A stretch of 64,000 nucleotides of DNA from contig NZ_JABETK010000006.1 of NCBI RefSeq assembly GCF_013240295.1, positions 1 to 64,000 on the forward strand, written 5' to 3'. Shown piece by piece: positions 27,362-37,018 of the stretch. The notes under the pieces were generated by a model. That model ran no database searches and had not been told where the DNA came from. It saw only the letters and a program-made list of their open reading frames with translations. Positions within the stretch are counted from its first letter, which is position 1, and each line of letters begins with the position of its first letter. The position numbers were made by a program, and so were the translations under genes. The DNA is from Neoaquamicrobium sediminum (GTDB taxonomy: Bacteria > Pseudomonadota > Alphaproteobacteria > Rhizobiales > Rhizobiaceae).

Positions 27362-27583
27362 GGCTCGTCCTCCTGTGATGAGGATCGGCTCGGCCCGCCC
27401 GAGCAACTCTCGGACGCGCAGTGTAGGGCGAGCCACCTCAGCAACAGAGGCGGACATACGGTCTTACGTCCGGAATCGCCCTTAGAGTATTGCGACTGCC
27501 TTCTCTAACCGTACGATACGAGCAGTATCGGAGTTTCGACCTGAATCTCATCTTGAGAATGTACGAGCAAACGGGAGGCACAT

Positions 27584-27613
27584 GACCGGTGCCAGCAACC
27601 TGCGGCACCGGTC
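27584..27613. repeat. Hairpin between IS110 remnant and GntR gene
   Basis: Perfect 10-bp inverted repeat (GACCGGTGCC / GGCACCGGTC) around a 10-base loop, in the 250-base gap between the IS110 fragment and the end of the GntR gene. There is no T run. It may serve as a terminator for the GntR transcript or be part of an IS end. Confidence 0.45.
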
Positions 27614-27710
27614 GATCCCTCAATTTAGCTCCGCAATGATTTTATAGAACTAGGCACTCCTGTAGGATGCCCATGTGCAACTCGGCTGCCAACTCACGAG
27701 GAGGCGGTGC

Positions 27711-28418
27711 CTAAACGCCTCGTAACCAAGCCATCGTCTCCGAAAAGCTCGACGTCCTTTCCTCTCCATCCAGCCTGAGATCCATTTCGACGTGCTTTAG
27801 ATGGTGGAGCATTTCGCGGGCCGCCGTTTCACCGTCTTGTCTGGCTATGGCGTCGGTTATTTGGCCGTGTTCTCCAGGGGGACAAGCCTGCTCCCCTTTG
27901 GCATGAAGCAGGATGGCCAGACAGGTAAGTGTCTGCAATCGGGTCATCAATTGAACGAGAACGTGATTGCCCGTTAGCTCGGCAAGCCTCAGATGAAACT
28001 CACCAGCTAACCGGACAAAGGTTCCTCTTGCGTCATTCTTCCTAGCAGCTGTTTCGGCCTCCAGATGCTCGTGCAGTTCAGCCAAACCTGCCTCGCTCAC
28101 CGATACCGCCAGCGTTCGAACGATCTCCGGTTCCACCATACGACGTACCGCGAGGATGTCCCGTGTTTCCTTCCTGGTTGGAGAGGCAACAGTTGAGCCT
28201 ACGTTTGGCATCTTCACCAGGATGCCATCCTGAGAGAGCCGGGCCATGGCTTGCCGTACGATAGTCCGACTTACATTGAACGTCTCGGCAAGCCTTTCCT
28301 CAGTCAATCTTTCGCCAGGAGGAATTCTTTGCTCAAAAATTGCATGAATAATGCGCCTGCATATCTCTGCTTCAGTCTTGCCATGTAGCTTTTCGAAGCG
28401 TGGAAGGATAATTCCCAC
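27711..28418 (-). CDS. GntR-family regulator (FCD subgroup), paralogue 1
   Basis: Ligand-responsive repressor or activator. An N-terminal winged helix (ERLTEERLAETFNVSRTIVRQAMARL in parts) precedes an all-helical FCD domain with metal/ligand-type residues in EFHLRLAELTGNH and EHGQITDAI. The GTG start has AGGAG eight bases upstream. It is divergent from the molybdenum hydroxylase genes. It is clearly paralogous along its whole length to the GntR at 33850-34575 (shared LPRFEK.HGK.EAEI, RKETRDILAVR.MVEP). Confidence 0.9.
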   Translation of the reverse strand: MGIILPRFEKLHGKTEAEICRRIIHAIFEQRIPPGERLTEERLAETFNVSRTIVRQAMARLSQDGILVKMPNVGSTVASPTRKETRDILAVRRMVEPEIVRTLAVSVSEAGLAELHEHLEAETAARKNDARGTFVRLAGEFHLRLAELTGNHVLVQLMTRLQTLTCLAILLHAKGEQACPPGEHGQITDAIARQDGETAAREMLHHLKHVEMDLRLDGEERTSSFSETMAWLRGV

Positions 28419-28599
28419 GATTTACACTCCTATTTCCTGGGCCAATACGGCCCCATAGTCGCGCCTTCAGCCCGGGAGCTGGAATAGAGCCTCCGTTTTT
28501 TGGCTACTATTTCACAGATTAGCATTCGAGCTACGGCGTAAGCCCGGATGCCGATTCGGGACCAATTGGCTCCTGAAGACAAAAGTAGCATGCCACCCA

Positions 28600-28641
28600 T
28601 TGACGGATCGGTCAAACCGTATCACACTATATTGTACACAA
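28600..28641 (+). promoter_or_regulatory. Promoter and GntR operator block before xdh genes
   Basis: TTGACG (28600-28605) is followed by TATCACACTAT and then TTGTACACAA (28632-28641). The last fits the GT-N2-AC core bound by FadR/FCD-type GntR proteins. The same ordered block, with only small changes, precedes the transporter operon at 34738-34781. It lies about 175 bases upstream of the first gene in a 397-base divergent gap. Confidence 0.65.
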
Positions 28642-28815
28642 CGCCACATGCAATGCTCAGGCTGGAGGAGGCTTTGGGCCACCGGGCCTATCGAGATCAA
28701 ATGCGCCTGAGCCATTCAGCGACGTTGGTGGGATTCCAGGCCTTCCCGCAGAGGGAGGTCGGCCCGACGGGGTGTAAATGCGATCATCGCGGTCGCTTCA
28801 AACGGAGGAAATACA

Positions 28816-31125
28816 ATGGGACTTCATGAAAGAGATCTCCAGACGGTCAACAAGCGGCTGCCGCTTAAGGACGCCCACGAAAAGGTCACTGGGGTGCATG
28901 AATTCCCTTACGACTTTACAGTGCCGGGTATGCTCTACGGCAGAATCCTGAGAAGCCCGCACGCCCATGCCCAAATTCGCCGTATCGACGTATCCAAAGC
29001 TGAGGCGCTCCCCGGTGTCATTGCGGTGATCACGCACAAGGATGTTCCTGCCGAGGAATGGATCGGTCTGTGGACGAATTATCGCGGCTGCGTGATGGAC
29101 GACAAGGTCCGTTTCGTCGGCGATGAAGTCGCTGCCGTAGCTGCCATCGATATCCGCACCGCTGACAGGGCGCTCGAACTCATAAAGGTCGAGTACGACA
29201 TACTTCCTCACGTTCTGGACGCCAGGGAGGCTATGAAGCCCGGCGCACCCCAGGTCAAGACATCGGGGAACAACTCGAAGGATGTCGTTCTCGTGAAATG
29301 GGGCGATGTCGAGCAAGGTTTTCGCGAAGCTGATGTCGTGGTCGAGGGCGCGACGCTCAACAACGCCCAGGATCAGGCAACCTTCAGCCGCAATTCGCCG
29401 ATCGCAAGTTGGGCCGACAACGACACCAAGTTGACCTTGTGGTCTGGCTGCACGGCGCCGAGCGAACTCAAGGACGCAGTGGCCAACTTGGTCAAGCTTC
29501 CGAAGAGCAGTGTGCGAATCGTTGCGCTACCGACCGGCCCCTCGCTGGGAAAGTGGTGGTTCAACAATCTCGAGATGATGACCGTTTACCTTGCCAAGAA
29601 AGCGCATCGTCCGGTCAAGATTGTTCTTCGTCAGGACGAGGTTTTTGCCGGCATCAAACGGCGTCATATCGAATACACCACGGGCCGTCTCGGCGTCATG
29701 AAGGACGGCACGATGGTGTCCATGGAGGTCAACGATATCTTCGACAACGGCGCATACGGCGACAAGAACGATATCTTTCAGAGCCTCTCTGAGCTTTGGC
29801 CGCGCGTCAACCACGGCTATTTCGAAATGTACGGGGTCTCTACCAATCTCGTCACTGCGGGATGCATGCGCGGCGTTGGCGACCTCACGATGAACTTCGC
29901 CCTTGAGGTTCTCATTCACAAGGCTGCCGAAAAGATCGACATGGATCCTGTCGAATTGCGCCGTATCAATGCAGCCAAGGCTGGCGATCCGTGTCGCGGC
30001 CAGGACATCCACCATGAACTGTTCGGGTCGCACCTTCCATATCCGGAGAAGGTCGTCATCTCCAGTTGCGCCATGGACGAATGCCTGACCAAGGGCGTCG
30101 AAGAGTTTGGCTGGAAGCGGCGCTGGGGTGGATGGTCTTCCACAAACAAGTCAAGCGGGCCGGTCAAACGCGGAGTCGGCATGGCCACAGCTATGCATGT
30201 CTGCGGTATTCGCTATACCGGAGACTGTGGCGCGATCGTGAAAGTCAATGCCGATGGCTCCGCCAACCTGATGGTTAGCCTGGGGCGCCAGGGCAACGGC
30301 AACGATTCGACACAGTGCCAGATTGCTGCGGAAGAACTCGGCATCCCCTACGACATGATATCCATCGACTGCAACGACACCAACGTAACGCCGTGGGGAC
30401 AGGGCTCGACGGCCAGCACTTCCACCTATCTCTCGGGCACCGCTACGCGGGAAGCAGCCAGAGACGCCAAGCGCAAGATCCTGAAGCTAGCGGAATCGAA
30501 GCTCGACGAATCCGCCGACAATCTGGATATCAAGGACGGCGTCATTTTCAGCAAGACCCACCACAACAAGCGCATCCCGATCACCCGTGTCCTGGAAGAC
30601 AAGATCCCCGATTTCTGGGAGCTTGCGAAGCAGCCATGCATCGTCGGCAGCACGGTCACGAATGTGCCGGACGATCAGATTCCCAAGCATGTCGCGGCGC
30701 ATTTCGTTGAGCTGGAAGTCGATACCGACACGGGCGAGATACGGCTTCTCGACTATCTGCAGGTCCAGGATAGCGGTCGCCTGATCAATCCCGAAGTCTG
30801 CGAGAATCAGCTGAACGGCGGCTACTACCAGGGCGTTGGATTTACACTGATCGAAGAGCTCGTCCACGACGATATGGGCCGAATTCTCAATCCGAACTTC
30901 GCGCACTACAAGATCTTCCGGTGCGGCGACCTGCCCGACCCGAAGATCCACTTCATCGAGCAGGACGATCCGGTCGGTCCGTTCGGCGCGAAAGGTTTGG
31001 GCGAGGCGCCGATCTGCGTACCGCCCGGCGCCATTGCCTTGGCGATCTACAACGCCACAGGCGTGTGGATGACGGAGACTCCGTTCACGCCTGAGCGCGT
31101 ACTCAAAGCTCTCGGCAAGATTTGA
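28816..31125 (+). CDS. Molybdenum hydroxylase, large (molybdopterin) subunit
   Basis: Catalytic subunit of a xanthine-dehydrogenase-family enzyme that hydroxylates an N-heterocycle or related substrate. The 769 residues contain the N-terminal a/b hammerhead domain (VTGVHEFPYDFTVPGMLYGRIL in parts, RSPHAHAQI), CMRGVGDLTMNFALE, and the catalytic Glu region FGAKGLGEAPI. The usual glycine-rich GGFGGK segment is replaced by GPSLGKW, and GQGxxT by GRQGNGN, so it is an atypical member. GGAGG precedes the start. It heads a three-subunit operon; the substrate cannot be read from the sequence. Confidence 0.88.
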   Translation: MGLHERDLQTVNKRLPLKDAHEKVTGVHEFPYDFTVPGMLYGRILRSPHAHAQIRRIDVSKAEALPGVIAVITHKDVPAEEWIGLWTNYRGCVMDDKVRFVGDEVAAVAAIDIRTADRALELIKVEYDILPHVLDAREAMKPGAPQVKTSGNNSKDVVLVKWGDVEQGFREADVVVEGATLNNAQDQATFSRNSPIASWADNDTKLTLWSGCTAPSELKDAVANLVKLPKSSVRIVALPTGPSLGKWWFNNLEMMTVYLAKKAHRPVKIVLRQDEVFAGIKRRHIEYTTGRLGVMKDGTMVSMEVNDIFDNGAYGDKNDIFQSLSELWPRVNHGYFEMYGVSTNLVTAGCMRGVGDLTMNFALEVLIHKAAEKIDMDPVELRRINAAKAGDPCRGQDIHHELFGSHLPYPEKVVISSCAMDECLTKGVEEFGWKRRWGGWSSTNKSSGPVKRGVGMATAMHVCGIRYTGDCGAIVKVNADGSANLMVSLGRQGNGNDSTQCQIAAEELGIPYDMISIDCNDTNVTPWGQGSTASTSTYLSGTATREAARDAKRKILKLAESKLDESADNLDIKDGVIFSKTHHNKRIPITRVLEDKIPDFWELAKQPCIVGSTVTNVPDDQIPKHVAAHFVELEVDTDTGEIRLLDYLQVQDSGRLINPEVCENQLNGGYYQGVGFTLIEELVHDDMGRILNPNFAHYKIFRCGDLPDPKIHFIEQDDPVGPFGAKGLGEAPICVPPGAIALAIYNATGVWMTETPFTPERVLKALGKI

Positions 31126-31277
31126 CGGCCATCGTGCTTCGCTGCTGCGCCCCCGGTTTGTGGTTCTGAAAGCAATGAGCTCTTCAGGGCGACAAGCCAG
31201 GAGGCAGCGGCGTTCACCGGTACAATTTGCGGCGAAAGACAGCCGCGCCCCGCACGCAAATGCTCGGCAGGACCATA

Positions 31278-32144
31278 ATGAACAACAGATTTGAAGTATC
31301 AGACTATGTAAAACCAACGACTGTCGATGAAGCGCTGGCCGCACTCGATCGACACGGTGCGGCTGGCGTCATCCTCGCCGGTGGCACGAACCTTTTCCTG
31401 GAGGGCGCGGCTGGTGCAAGCGTCGCGATCGACATCAAGGATATTGCACTGTCCCAGATCGTCTCGGGCGATCGACTCAGAATCGGCGCGCTCTCGACAG
31501 TGGGCGACATCCGCAACGCTCCGGAGCTGACAAACGCGTACTATATCCTGAAAGAAGCCGCGGATCTCCATGGGCACAACCTGATCATGAAGCTGGCCAC
31601 TATCGGCGGTAACGTGGCCAATGCTCATCCGGTTCTTGATTTTCCGCCCTGCCTGCTGGCTTTGGACGCGGTCGCGGTGCTGAAAAGCAGTCGCGGAGAA
31701 CGTCGTGTGCCGTTGAGCGAATTCTTTGTCGGTTTCAAGAAGACGGTGCTGCAAAACGGCGAGCTGATAACGGAATTCGAACTCGGTGACTTTTCCGATC
31801 GCTCAGGAGGAGCATTCCTGAAGCTCGCCTGGTCGCGGGTTGACATGGCCGTCATCAATCTGGCGGCGGTGGTGGACCTGGCCGCCGACGGCACGTGCCA
31901 GAAGGCCCGAATTGCTTTGGGGACGGCAGGTCCGACGCCGTTTCGCGTGGAGGAGGCCGAGCAGCTCCTGATCGGCAAGAAAATTGACGACGCGCTTATC
32001 GACGAGGCAGCCAAGATCTGCAAGGCAGCCGCAAATCCCGTCGACTACTTCCGCGGATCAATCGACTACAAGAAACACATCATTGGTGTGTATGCCCAGC
32101 GAGGAATACGCTCGGCGCTTCGCAGGGCTGGGAAGGAGAATTAA
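31278..32144 (+). CDS. Molybdenum hydroxylase, FAD-binding subunit
   Basis: Electron-transfer subunit of about 288 residues. It has the FAD motif VILAGGTNLFLEG (variant of AGGTDL), IGALSTVGDI and TIGGNVANAHPVLDFPP, then a CO-dehydrogenase flavoprotein C-terminal domain. The ATG at 31278 with CAGGA upstream is chosen over upstream ATGs. Its stop is followed directly by the iron-sulfur subunit. Confidence 0.9.
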   Translation: MNNRFEVSDYVKPTTVDEALAALDRHGAAGVILAGGTNLFLEGAAGASVAIDIKDIALSQIVSGDRLRIGALSTVGDIRNAPELTNAYYILKEAADLHGHNLIMKLATIGGNVANAHPVLDFPPCLLALDAVAVLKSSRGERRVPLSEFFVGFKKTVLQNGELITEFELGDFSDRSGGAFLKLAWSRVDMAVINLAAVVDLAADGTCQKARIALGTAGPTPFRVEEAEQLLIGKKIDDALIDEAAKICKAAANPVDYFRGSIDYKKHIIGVYAQRGIRSALRRAGKEN

Positions 32145-32627
32145 ATGAAAAAGTCCAACAAGATCGTAGTATCGCTAAATGTCAATGGCCTGACCTATGA
32201 AGTTCTTGCTGAGCCTCATGCAAAGTTGCTCGAGGTGCTTCGGGAAAATGTCGGCCTGAAGGGTGTAAAATCCGGCTGCGAGGAAGGCGAATGCGGAGCA
32301 TGCGCAATTCTGCTCGACGGTGAGCCGGTTACGTCATGCATGATGCTGGCAGGTGCTGCCGTCGGCAAGGAGATCGTCACGATCGAAGGCCTCGCCAAAG
32401 GAGGTAAACTCCATCCGCTGCAGGAAGCGTTCATGAAGTACCATGGGATGCAATGTGGCTATTGCACGCCTGGCGCGATCATTGCCGCGAAGGGATTGCT
32501 CGATAAGAACCCCAACCCGACAGATCAGGAAGTTCGCGACGGGTTCTCGGGCAATCTGTGCCGTTGTGGCTCCTATCCGAAGATGGTGAAATCCGTTCTG
32601 GAAGCGGCCAAGGTGATCAACGGTTAA
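32145..32627 (+). CDS. Molybdenum hydroxylase, [2Fe-2S] subunit
   Basis: Small subunit of 160 residues with two iron-sulfur clusters. The plant-type motif is CEEGECGACAILLDG...C, and the second motif is CGYCTPG...CRCGSYP. This is the standard L-M-S set, though gene order here is L, M, S. The intact reading frame starts right after the FAD subunit. Confidence 0.94.
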   Translation: MKKSNKIVVSLNVNGLTYEVLAEPHAKLLEVLRENVGLKGVKSGCEEGECGACAILLDGEPVTSCMMLAGAAVGKEIVTIEGLAKGGKLHPLQEAFMKYHGMQCGYCTPGAIIAAKGLLDKNPNPTDQEVRDGFSGNLCRCGSYPKMVKSVLEAAKVING

Positions 32628-32872
32628 CCCCGGCGCCGTGGAGCTCACAAAGAACAGAGCAGTTTGCAGTCGGGCGGTATCGTCCGACGGCTTCGGGCTT
32701 CGTCAAGTTTCCTCTGGATGAACTGGTTAGATTGTTCGTTGCGTAAGCGCACGGTCGGTCAATCAGGGGTGAGCCGCTTATCCATGGGTAAGCGCCATCC
32801 AACCAGTTCACATTCTTCACACATCTCGCGGTGGCAAACTCGGCCGAAATCCGCAAACTAGATAAGGCGCGG

Positions 32873-33838
32873 ATGCCTATGAACACGCCAAGGCAGCTCT
32901 GGCGCAGATTCGACGACTACGTTGTTGAATTCGCATTGGAGCGTCTCCAGGCGGGCGAGCGCGTTGCTCTCGTAACGCTGGTGAAGATCGAGGGCTCATC
33001 GCCCAGACCACTGGGCGCACAAATGGCTGTTGCCGAGAGCGGCGTGTGGACCGGCTACCTGTCAGGAGGGTGCATCGAACGAGCTGTTGTGGCTGAAGCT
33101 GTTGCAGCGATTGCAGCCGGCGCCAATAGGCAAGTGCGCTACGGGCGTGGCTCGAAATACATCGACATTCAGCTTCCCTGTGGCAGTGCGATAGAACTTT
33201 ACTTCGACGTTCTGATCGATCAACGGGCACTGGCATCGATCGTCGACGATATCAACTCCCGCAAGGTTGCCCTGATGACGATCCGCTCTAGCGATACTTT
33301 TCTGCGTCGCTATGAACCGCGCCGGCGTCTGATCGTCGCCGGCGTCGGTCCCTCGGCGGTTCGCCTTGCACTCCTGGGAGCTCAGGCTGATTTCGACACA
33401 TTACTCTACTCCCCCGACGATTCGACACGAGAAGCCCCCGAACTGGCAGGCATCAGGACGTTTCCAATCGATAACGCGAAACAGATTCGGCTTCCGGCCG
33501 ATGAAAGAACCGCGATAGTCTGTATGTTCCATGACCACGACCGGGAACAAGAAATCATACCTGCAGCGTTACAAACAAATGCCTTTTACATCGGAGCGAT
33601 GGGAAGCAGAAAGACACACCAATCGAGAATTCTGCAATTGGTGGAACTCGGAATTGAGCCACGCCAGATTGCACGTATACACGGTCCGGCAGGACTGTTC
33701 TCAAGCGCAAAAAGTGCACACGATATTGCGATATCGATTCTGTCAGAGATAATACGCGCTGACTTATCCGTCAGCACTACTACACTGACAGCCAGTTCGG
33801 ACGAAGGATCCTTCGCGCACGACATGGCTAACGCATAG
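32873..33838 (+). CDS. XdhC-family cofactor maturation protein
   Basis: XdhC/CoxI-type protein that inserts or sulfurates the molybdenum cofactor of the hydroxylase upstream. The N-terminal XdhC domain is VTLVKIEGSSPRPLGAQM...GYLSGGCIE, and the C-terminal NAD-like domain is RLIVAGVGPSAVRLA, AIVCMFHDH, YIGAMGSRKTHQSR. It follows the hydroxylase genes on the same strand after a 245-base gap without another gene, and converges on the second GntR gene. Confidence 0.88.
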   Translation: MPMNTPRQLWRRFDDYVVEFALERLQAGERVALVTLVKIEGSSPRPLGAQMAVAESGVWTGYLSGGCIERAVVAEAVAAIAAGANRQVRYGRGSKYIDIQLPCGSAIELYFDVLIDQRALASIVDDINSRKVALMTIRSSDTFLRRYEPRRRLIVAGVGPSAVRLALLGAQADFDTLLYSPDDSTREAPELAGIRTFPIDNAKQIRLPADERTAIVCMFHDHDREQEIIPAALQTNAFYIGAMGSRKTHQSRILQLVELGIEPRQIARIHGPAGLFSSAKSAHDIAISILSEIIRADLSVSTTTLTASSDEGSFAHDMANA

Positions 33839-33849
33839 CTGCGTCCGGT

Positions 33850-34575
33850 CTACTTTTCCTGAGCCTCTGCATCGCCACGCAGCCATGCGATCGTATCGTT
33901 GATTGAAGACCTCTCGTCGCGATGATCGAGCTGAAGATCGCGCTCGACATGCAGCAGATGATCGAGCATCTCTGCAGCCGCTGTTTCTTCATCGCCATCA
34001 GCGATCGCATTCATGATCCTGCTATGTTCATCGGGAGGGCAGGCGTCGTCCTGGTCGGCATAGAGCAGGATGGCAAGACATGTAAGAGTTTGCAGTCCTG
34101 TCATCAGGCGTGTCAGGACCTGATTCCCGGAGATTTCGGCGAGAAGCAGGTGAAACTCGCCTGTCAGTCTGACCAGAGTCCCCCGGTCACCGCGACTTCG
34201 GGCGACCTGCTCCTTTGCGAGATGAGCACGCAATCGATCCAGTCCCTCACCGTCACGGATGGCCGCGAGCATTCGCACGATGTCCGGTTCAACCATCTTG
34301 CGGACTGCCAGGATGTCGCGGGTCTCCTTGCGCGACGGAGCCGCGACCGTGGTGCCGACGTTCGGCAATTTGACGAGCACCCCGTCCTGGGCAAGCCGCG
34401 CTATGGCTTGCCGGACAACCGTGCGACTGACGTCAAATGTCTCGGCCAGCTGCTCCTCGGTCAGGCGCACGCCGGGAGGCAACCTCAACTCGAAAATCGC
34501 CTGCAGGATTCTCCTTCGTATTTCCGCTTCGGATTTGCCGTGTGCTTTCTCGAACCGTGGAAGGGTCTGCCCCAA
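33850..34575 (-). CDS. GntR-family regulator (FCD subgroup), paralogue 2
   Basis: Paralogue of the regulator at 27711-28418, similar along the full length in both winged helix (VRLTEEQLAETFDVSRTVVRQAIARL in parts) and FCD domain. It appears to use a TTG start with GGGAG upstream. It is divergent from the dipeptide-type transporter operon. Together the pair may bind the same operator, since nearly the same block precedes both target operons. Confidence 0.9.
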   Translation of the reverse strand: MGQTLPRFEKAHGKSEAEIRRRILQAIFELRLPPGVRLTEEQLAETFDVSRTVVRQAIARLAQDGVLVKLPNVGTTVAAPSRKETRDILAVRKMVEPDIVRMLAAIRDGEGLDRLRAHLAKEQVARSRGDRGTLVRLTGEFHLLLAEISGNQVLTRLMTGLQTLTCLAILLYADQDDACPPDEHSRIMNAIADGDEETAAAEMLDHLLHVERDLQLDHRDERSSINDTIAWLRGDAEAQEK

Positions 34576-34737
34576 AATTCTGCTCCCTGAAAAATTCTGC
34601 CCCCGGCGAATCAGGTCGGAGAGCGATTCACAGCGAAAAACACATTAGCGAATCAAGGCGCCCGATCGATTCCTCATAGGCGACATGACCTACGGTGTCT
34701 GGTCGATAAGTACACCGAAAACTTATGCCGTTGCCTA

Positions 34738-34781
34738 TTGACAATCCAGCCAACGGGATATCACTCTATCATTGTGCACAA
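34738..34781 (+). promoter_or_regulatory. Promoter and GntR operator block before transporter operon
   Basis: TTGACA (34738-34743), TATCACTCTAT and TTGTGCACAA (34772-34781, a perfect palindrome) occur in the same order and nearly the same spacing as at 28600-28641. It lies about 150 bases upstream of the binding-protein gene. Confidence 0.68.
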
Positions 34782-34929
34782 CGAATGACACAATAACAAT
34801 CGCACACTGCAGCATGAGGATCCGTCCGCAAGTCGAATGCGACTCCGTTCTTGGTTTGGACAAGTCGCTTAATGGTGAGGCAAACCAGGCGCCGCTGGTG
34901 TTGCGGCGCGTCAACGAAGGGGAACAGAC

Positions 34930-36588
34930 ATGAAAAAAGACGCACTGAACCACTCCTGCCTGGCCGAGAACTCAGTTTCAAAAGTAGCGGGCGGACTTTC
35001 GCGCAGATCGGCAATGATTGCCCTTGCGAGCTCGATATTTGCCGGATCGCTCATGGCGATCGAGCCGGCCATGGCTCAGGATGCAAGCGCCACGTTGATT
35101 GTCGCTGGCCCCCGGACACCGGAATCGCTCGATCAGGAGTATCCTCCGACCGAAGCCGTCCACGAAGTTCGTCGCAATGTTTACGAACGACTTCTCGACT
35201 ACGGCTCGAAAGAGGAAGGCGGCATAAAGTACGAAGACTTCGGCACGATCGAGGGTCGGCTCGCCGAGAGCTGGGAGCTTGCCGATGATCGCAAGTCAAT
35301 TACGTTCCGCCTGCGGAAAGGGGTAAAGAGTTCCGCAGGCAACGAGCTCGATGCGGACACGGTGATGTGGTCATTTGAGCGCGGTTGGAACATGCGCTCC
35401 AACTTCCACTGGTACATGACGCAGATCCTGAAGATCACCTCTTTTGAGGAGGCCTTCAGCAAAATCGACGACTATACGGTCAAGGTCACAATTCCCAATC
35501 CTTCACCACTTCTGGACCGGATCTGGGTGAACAGCGATCTCGGTATCGTTGATGCCGCAGAGCTGAAAAAGCATGTGACTGCCGACGACCCGTGGGCCGG
35601 CCGTTGGCTGGCGTCGAATTCGGCGTCGTTCGGTCCATATTACGTAACCAGATACAGTCCCGGGCAGGAGGTCATCTACCAGGCCAACGAGGACTACTAT
35701 CGTGGGCCTGCGAAGATCAAGCGGGTGATTTTCCGCGAGATACCGACTTCCGCCAATCGGGTTGCCGCACTTCAGGCAGGTTCGGTCGATGTGGCGGAGT
35801 ATTTGCTGCCGCGAGAACTGTCGCTGCTCGAACGGGTCCCTGGGGTGAAGGTCTGGAAGGTATTCGGCAACTACATCCATCGCGTCGAAATGAACAACAC
35901 GACCGAACCCTTCACCAATCCGAAAGTTCGTCAGGCGCTCAACTACCTCGTGCCGCGGGATGATATCCTGAAAGCAGTCTACTTCGACACGGCGCGGCCC
36001 ACGATGAGCCCGATTTCGGAGATCTATCCGGGCTTCACGGAGGAGTTCTTCAGCTACACAACCGATGTGGAGAAAGCCAAGGAACTGCTCGCCGAAGCGG
36101 GATATCCGGACGGCTTCAGCACGGAACTTGGCTATCGCACGGGCGACCAGATCGAAGAGGAGATCGCCGTCATCCTGCGGACAGCGTTCGCAAGGGCCGG
36201 AGTCGACGTGACGCTTTCCAAGCTTCCGGCGTCCACCCTCGTCGAGAGATACACCAACGGCACCATTCCGATGTACTTCTTCCGCGATATGGCGATCGTC
36301 CCTGATGCTGCCTACGTGGCGAACCTCTGGCTCAACAGCGGGTCGCTGATCAACTATTCCCGTCTCAAGAGCGAGGAAGTGGATCAGCTTATCAATCAGG
36401 GTTTGACGGGCACCGACGAGAATAAGCGTCTGGAAGACATGAAACGGGTTCAGCAGATCGCGATGGAGGCCGCACCTTGGGTATTCCTGTTCAATCCGGG
36501 CTACCAGCTCGCGACCCGGGATAATGTGAAAGGCTATTCCTGGTACACGCCGAACGGCAACGCCTGGTACGACTTCTACAAGGAATAG
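34930..36588 (+). CDS. ABC transporter substrate-binding protein, family 5
   Basis: Periplasmic receptor of a dipeptide/oligopeptide-type importer, 552 residues. The N-terminus has a twin-arginine-like signal (LSRRSAMIALASS, cleavage near PAMAQD). The body shows the SBP_bac_5 pattern: AESWELADDRKSITFRLRKG in parts, FGPYYVTRYSPGQEV, NPKVRQALNYLVPRD. It heads the operon that includes both permeases and the ATPase. The ligand need not be a peptide; context points to a catabolic substrate. Confidence 0.9.
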   Translation: MKKDALNHSCLAENSVSKVAGGLSRRSAMIALASSIFAGSLMAIEPAMAQDASATLIVAGPRTPESLDQEYPPTEAVHEVRRNVYERLLDYGSKEEGGIKYEDFGTIEGRLAESWELADDRKSITFRLRKGVKSSAGNELDADTVMWSFERGWNMRSNFHWYMTQILKITSFEEAFSKIDDYTVKVTIPNPSPLLDRIWVNSDLGIVDAAELKKHVTADDPWAGRWLASNSASFGPYYVTRYSPGQEVIYQANEDYYRGPAKIKRVIFREIPTSANRVAALQAGSVDVAEYLLPRELSLLERVPGVKVWKVFGNYIHRVEMNNTTEPFTNPKVRQALNYLVPRDDILKAVYFDTARPTMSPISEIYPGFTEEFFSYTTDVEKAKELLAEAGYPDGFSTELGYRTGDQIEEEIAVILRTAFARAGVDVTLSKLPASTLVERYTNGTIPMYFFRDMAIVPDAAYVANLWLNSGSLINYSRLKSEEVDQLINQGLTGTDENKRLEDMKRVQQIAMEAAPWVFLFNPGYQLATRDNVKGYSWYTPNGNAWYDFYKE

Positions 36589-37018
36589 ACCAGGCACGAC
36601 GCCGGGGTGCCTCCCGCTCCCGGCGTCCATCTCAAGGTGCATACTCATGAACTTCCAAGACGCCTGGGCCAGGTTTCCTCGTCCGTTGAGAATTATTGCT
36701 CTCCGTCTCCCGATGGTCGTGCCGCAGATGCTCGGTGTCATGCTCGTCACCTTCCTGCTGGTGCGGCTTCTTCCGGGCGATCCGGCCCTGTTGATGCTCG
36801 GGAACACCGCAACACCTGAATCGATCGCGGCACTTCGCGAGCGTCTTGGACTTGATCGGACCATATGGGAGCAGTTCATCTTTTATATGGGAAACGTAGT
36901 GCAGGGCGATCTCGGCATGTCGCTCTTCACATCTAAACCCGTTGTTTCCGATCTGCTGGAGCGGGCTCCTGCTACACTGTGAACCGCCCCGGGTTTGCCG
37001 GAGGCCGTTTCTTTTGAG

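Noticed and set aside
35503..36879. Long minus-strand open frame opposite the family 5 binding protein
   Set aside because: Antisense to an intact gene with clear motifs; no recognisable protein and no ribosome-binding site.
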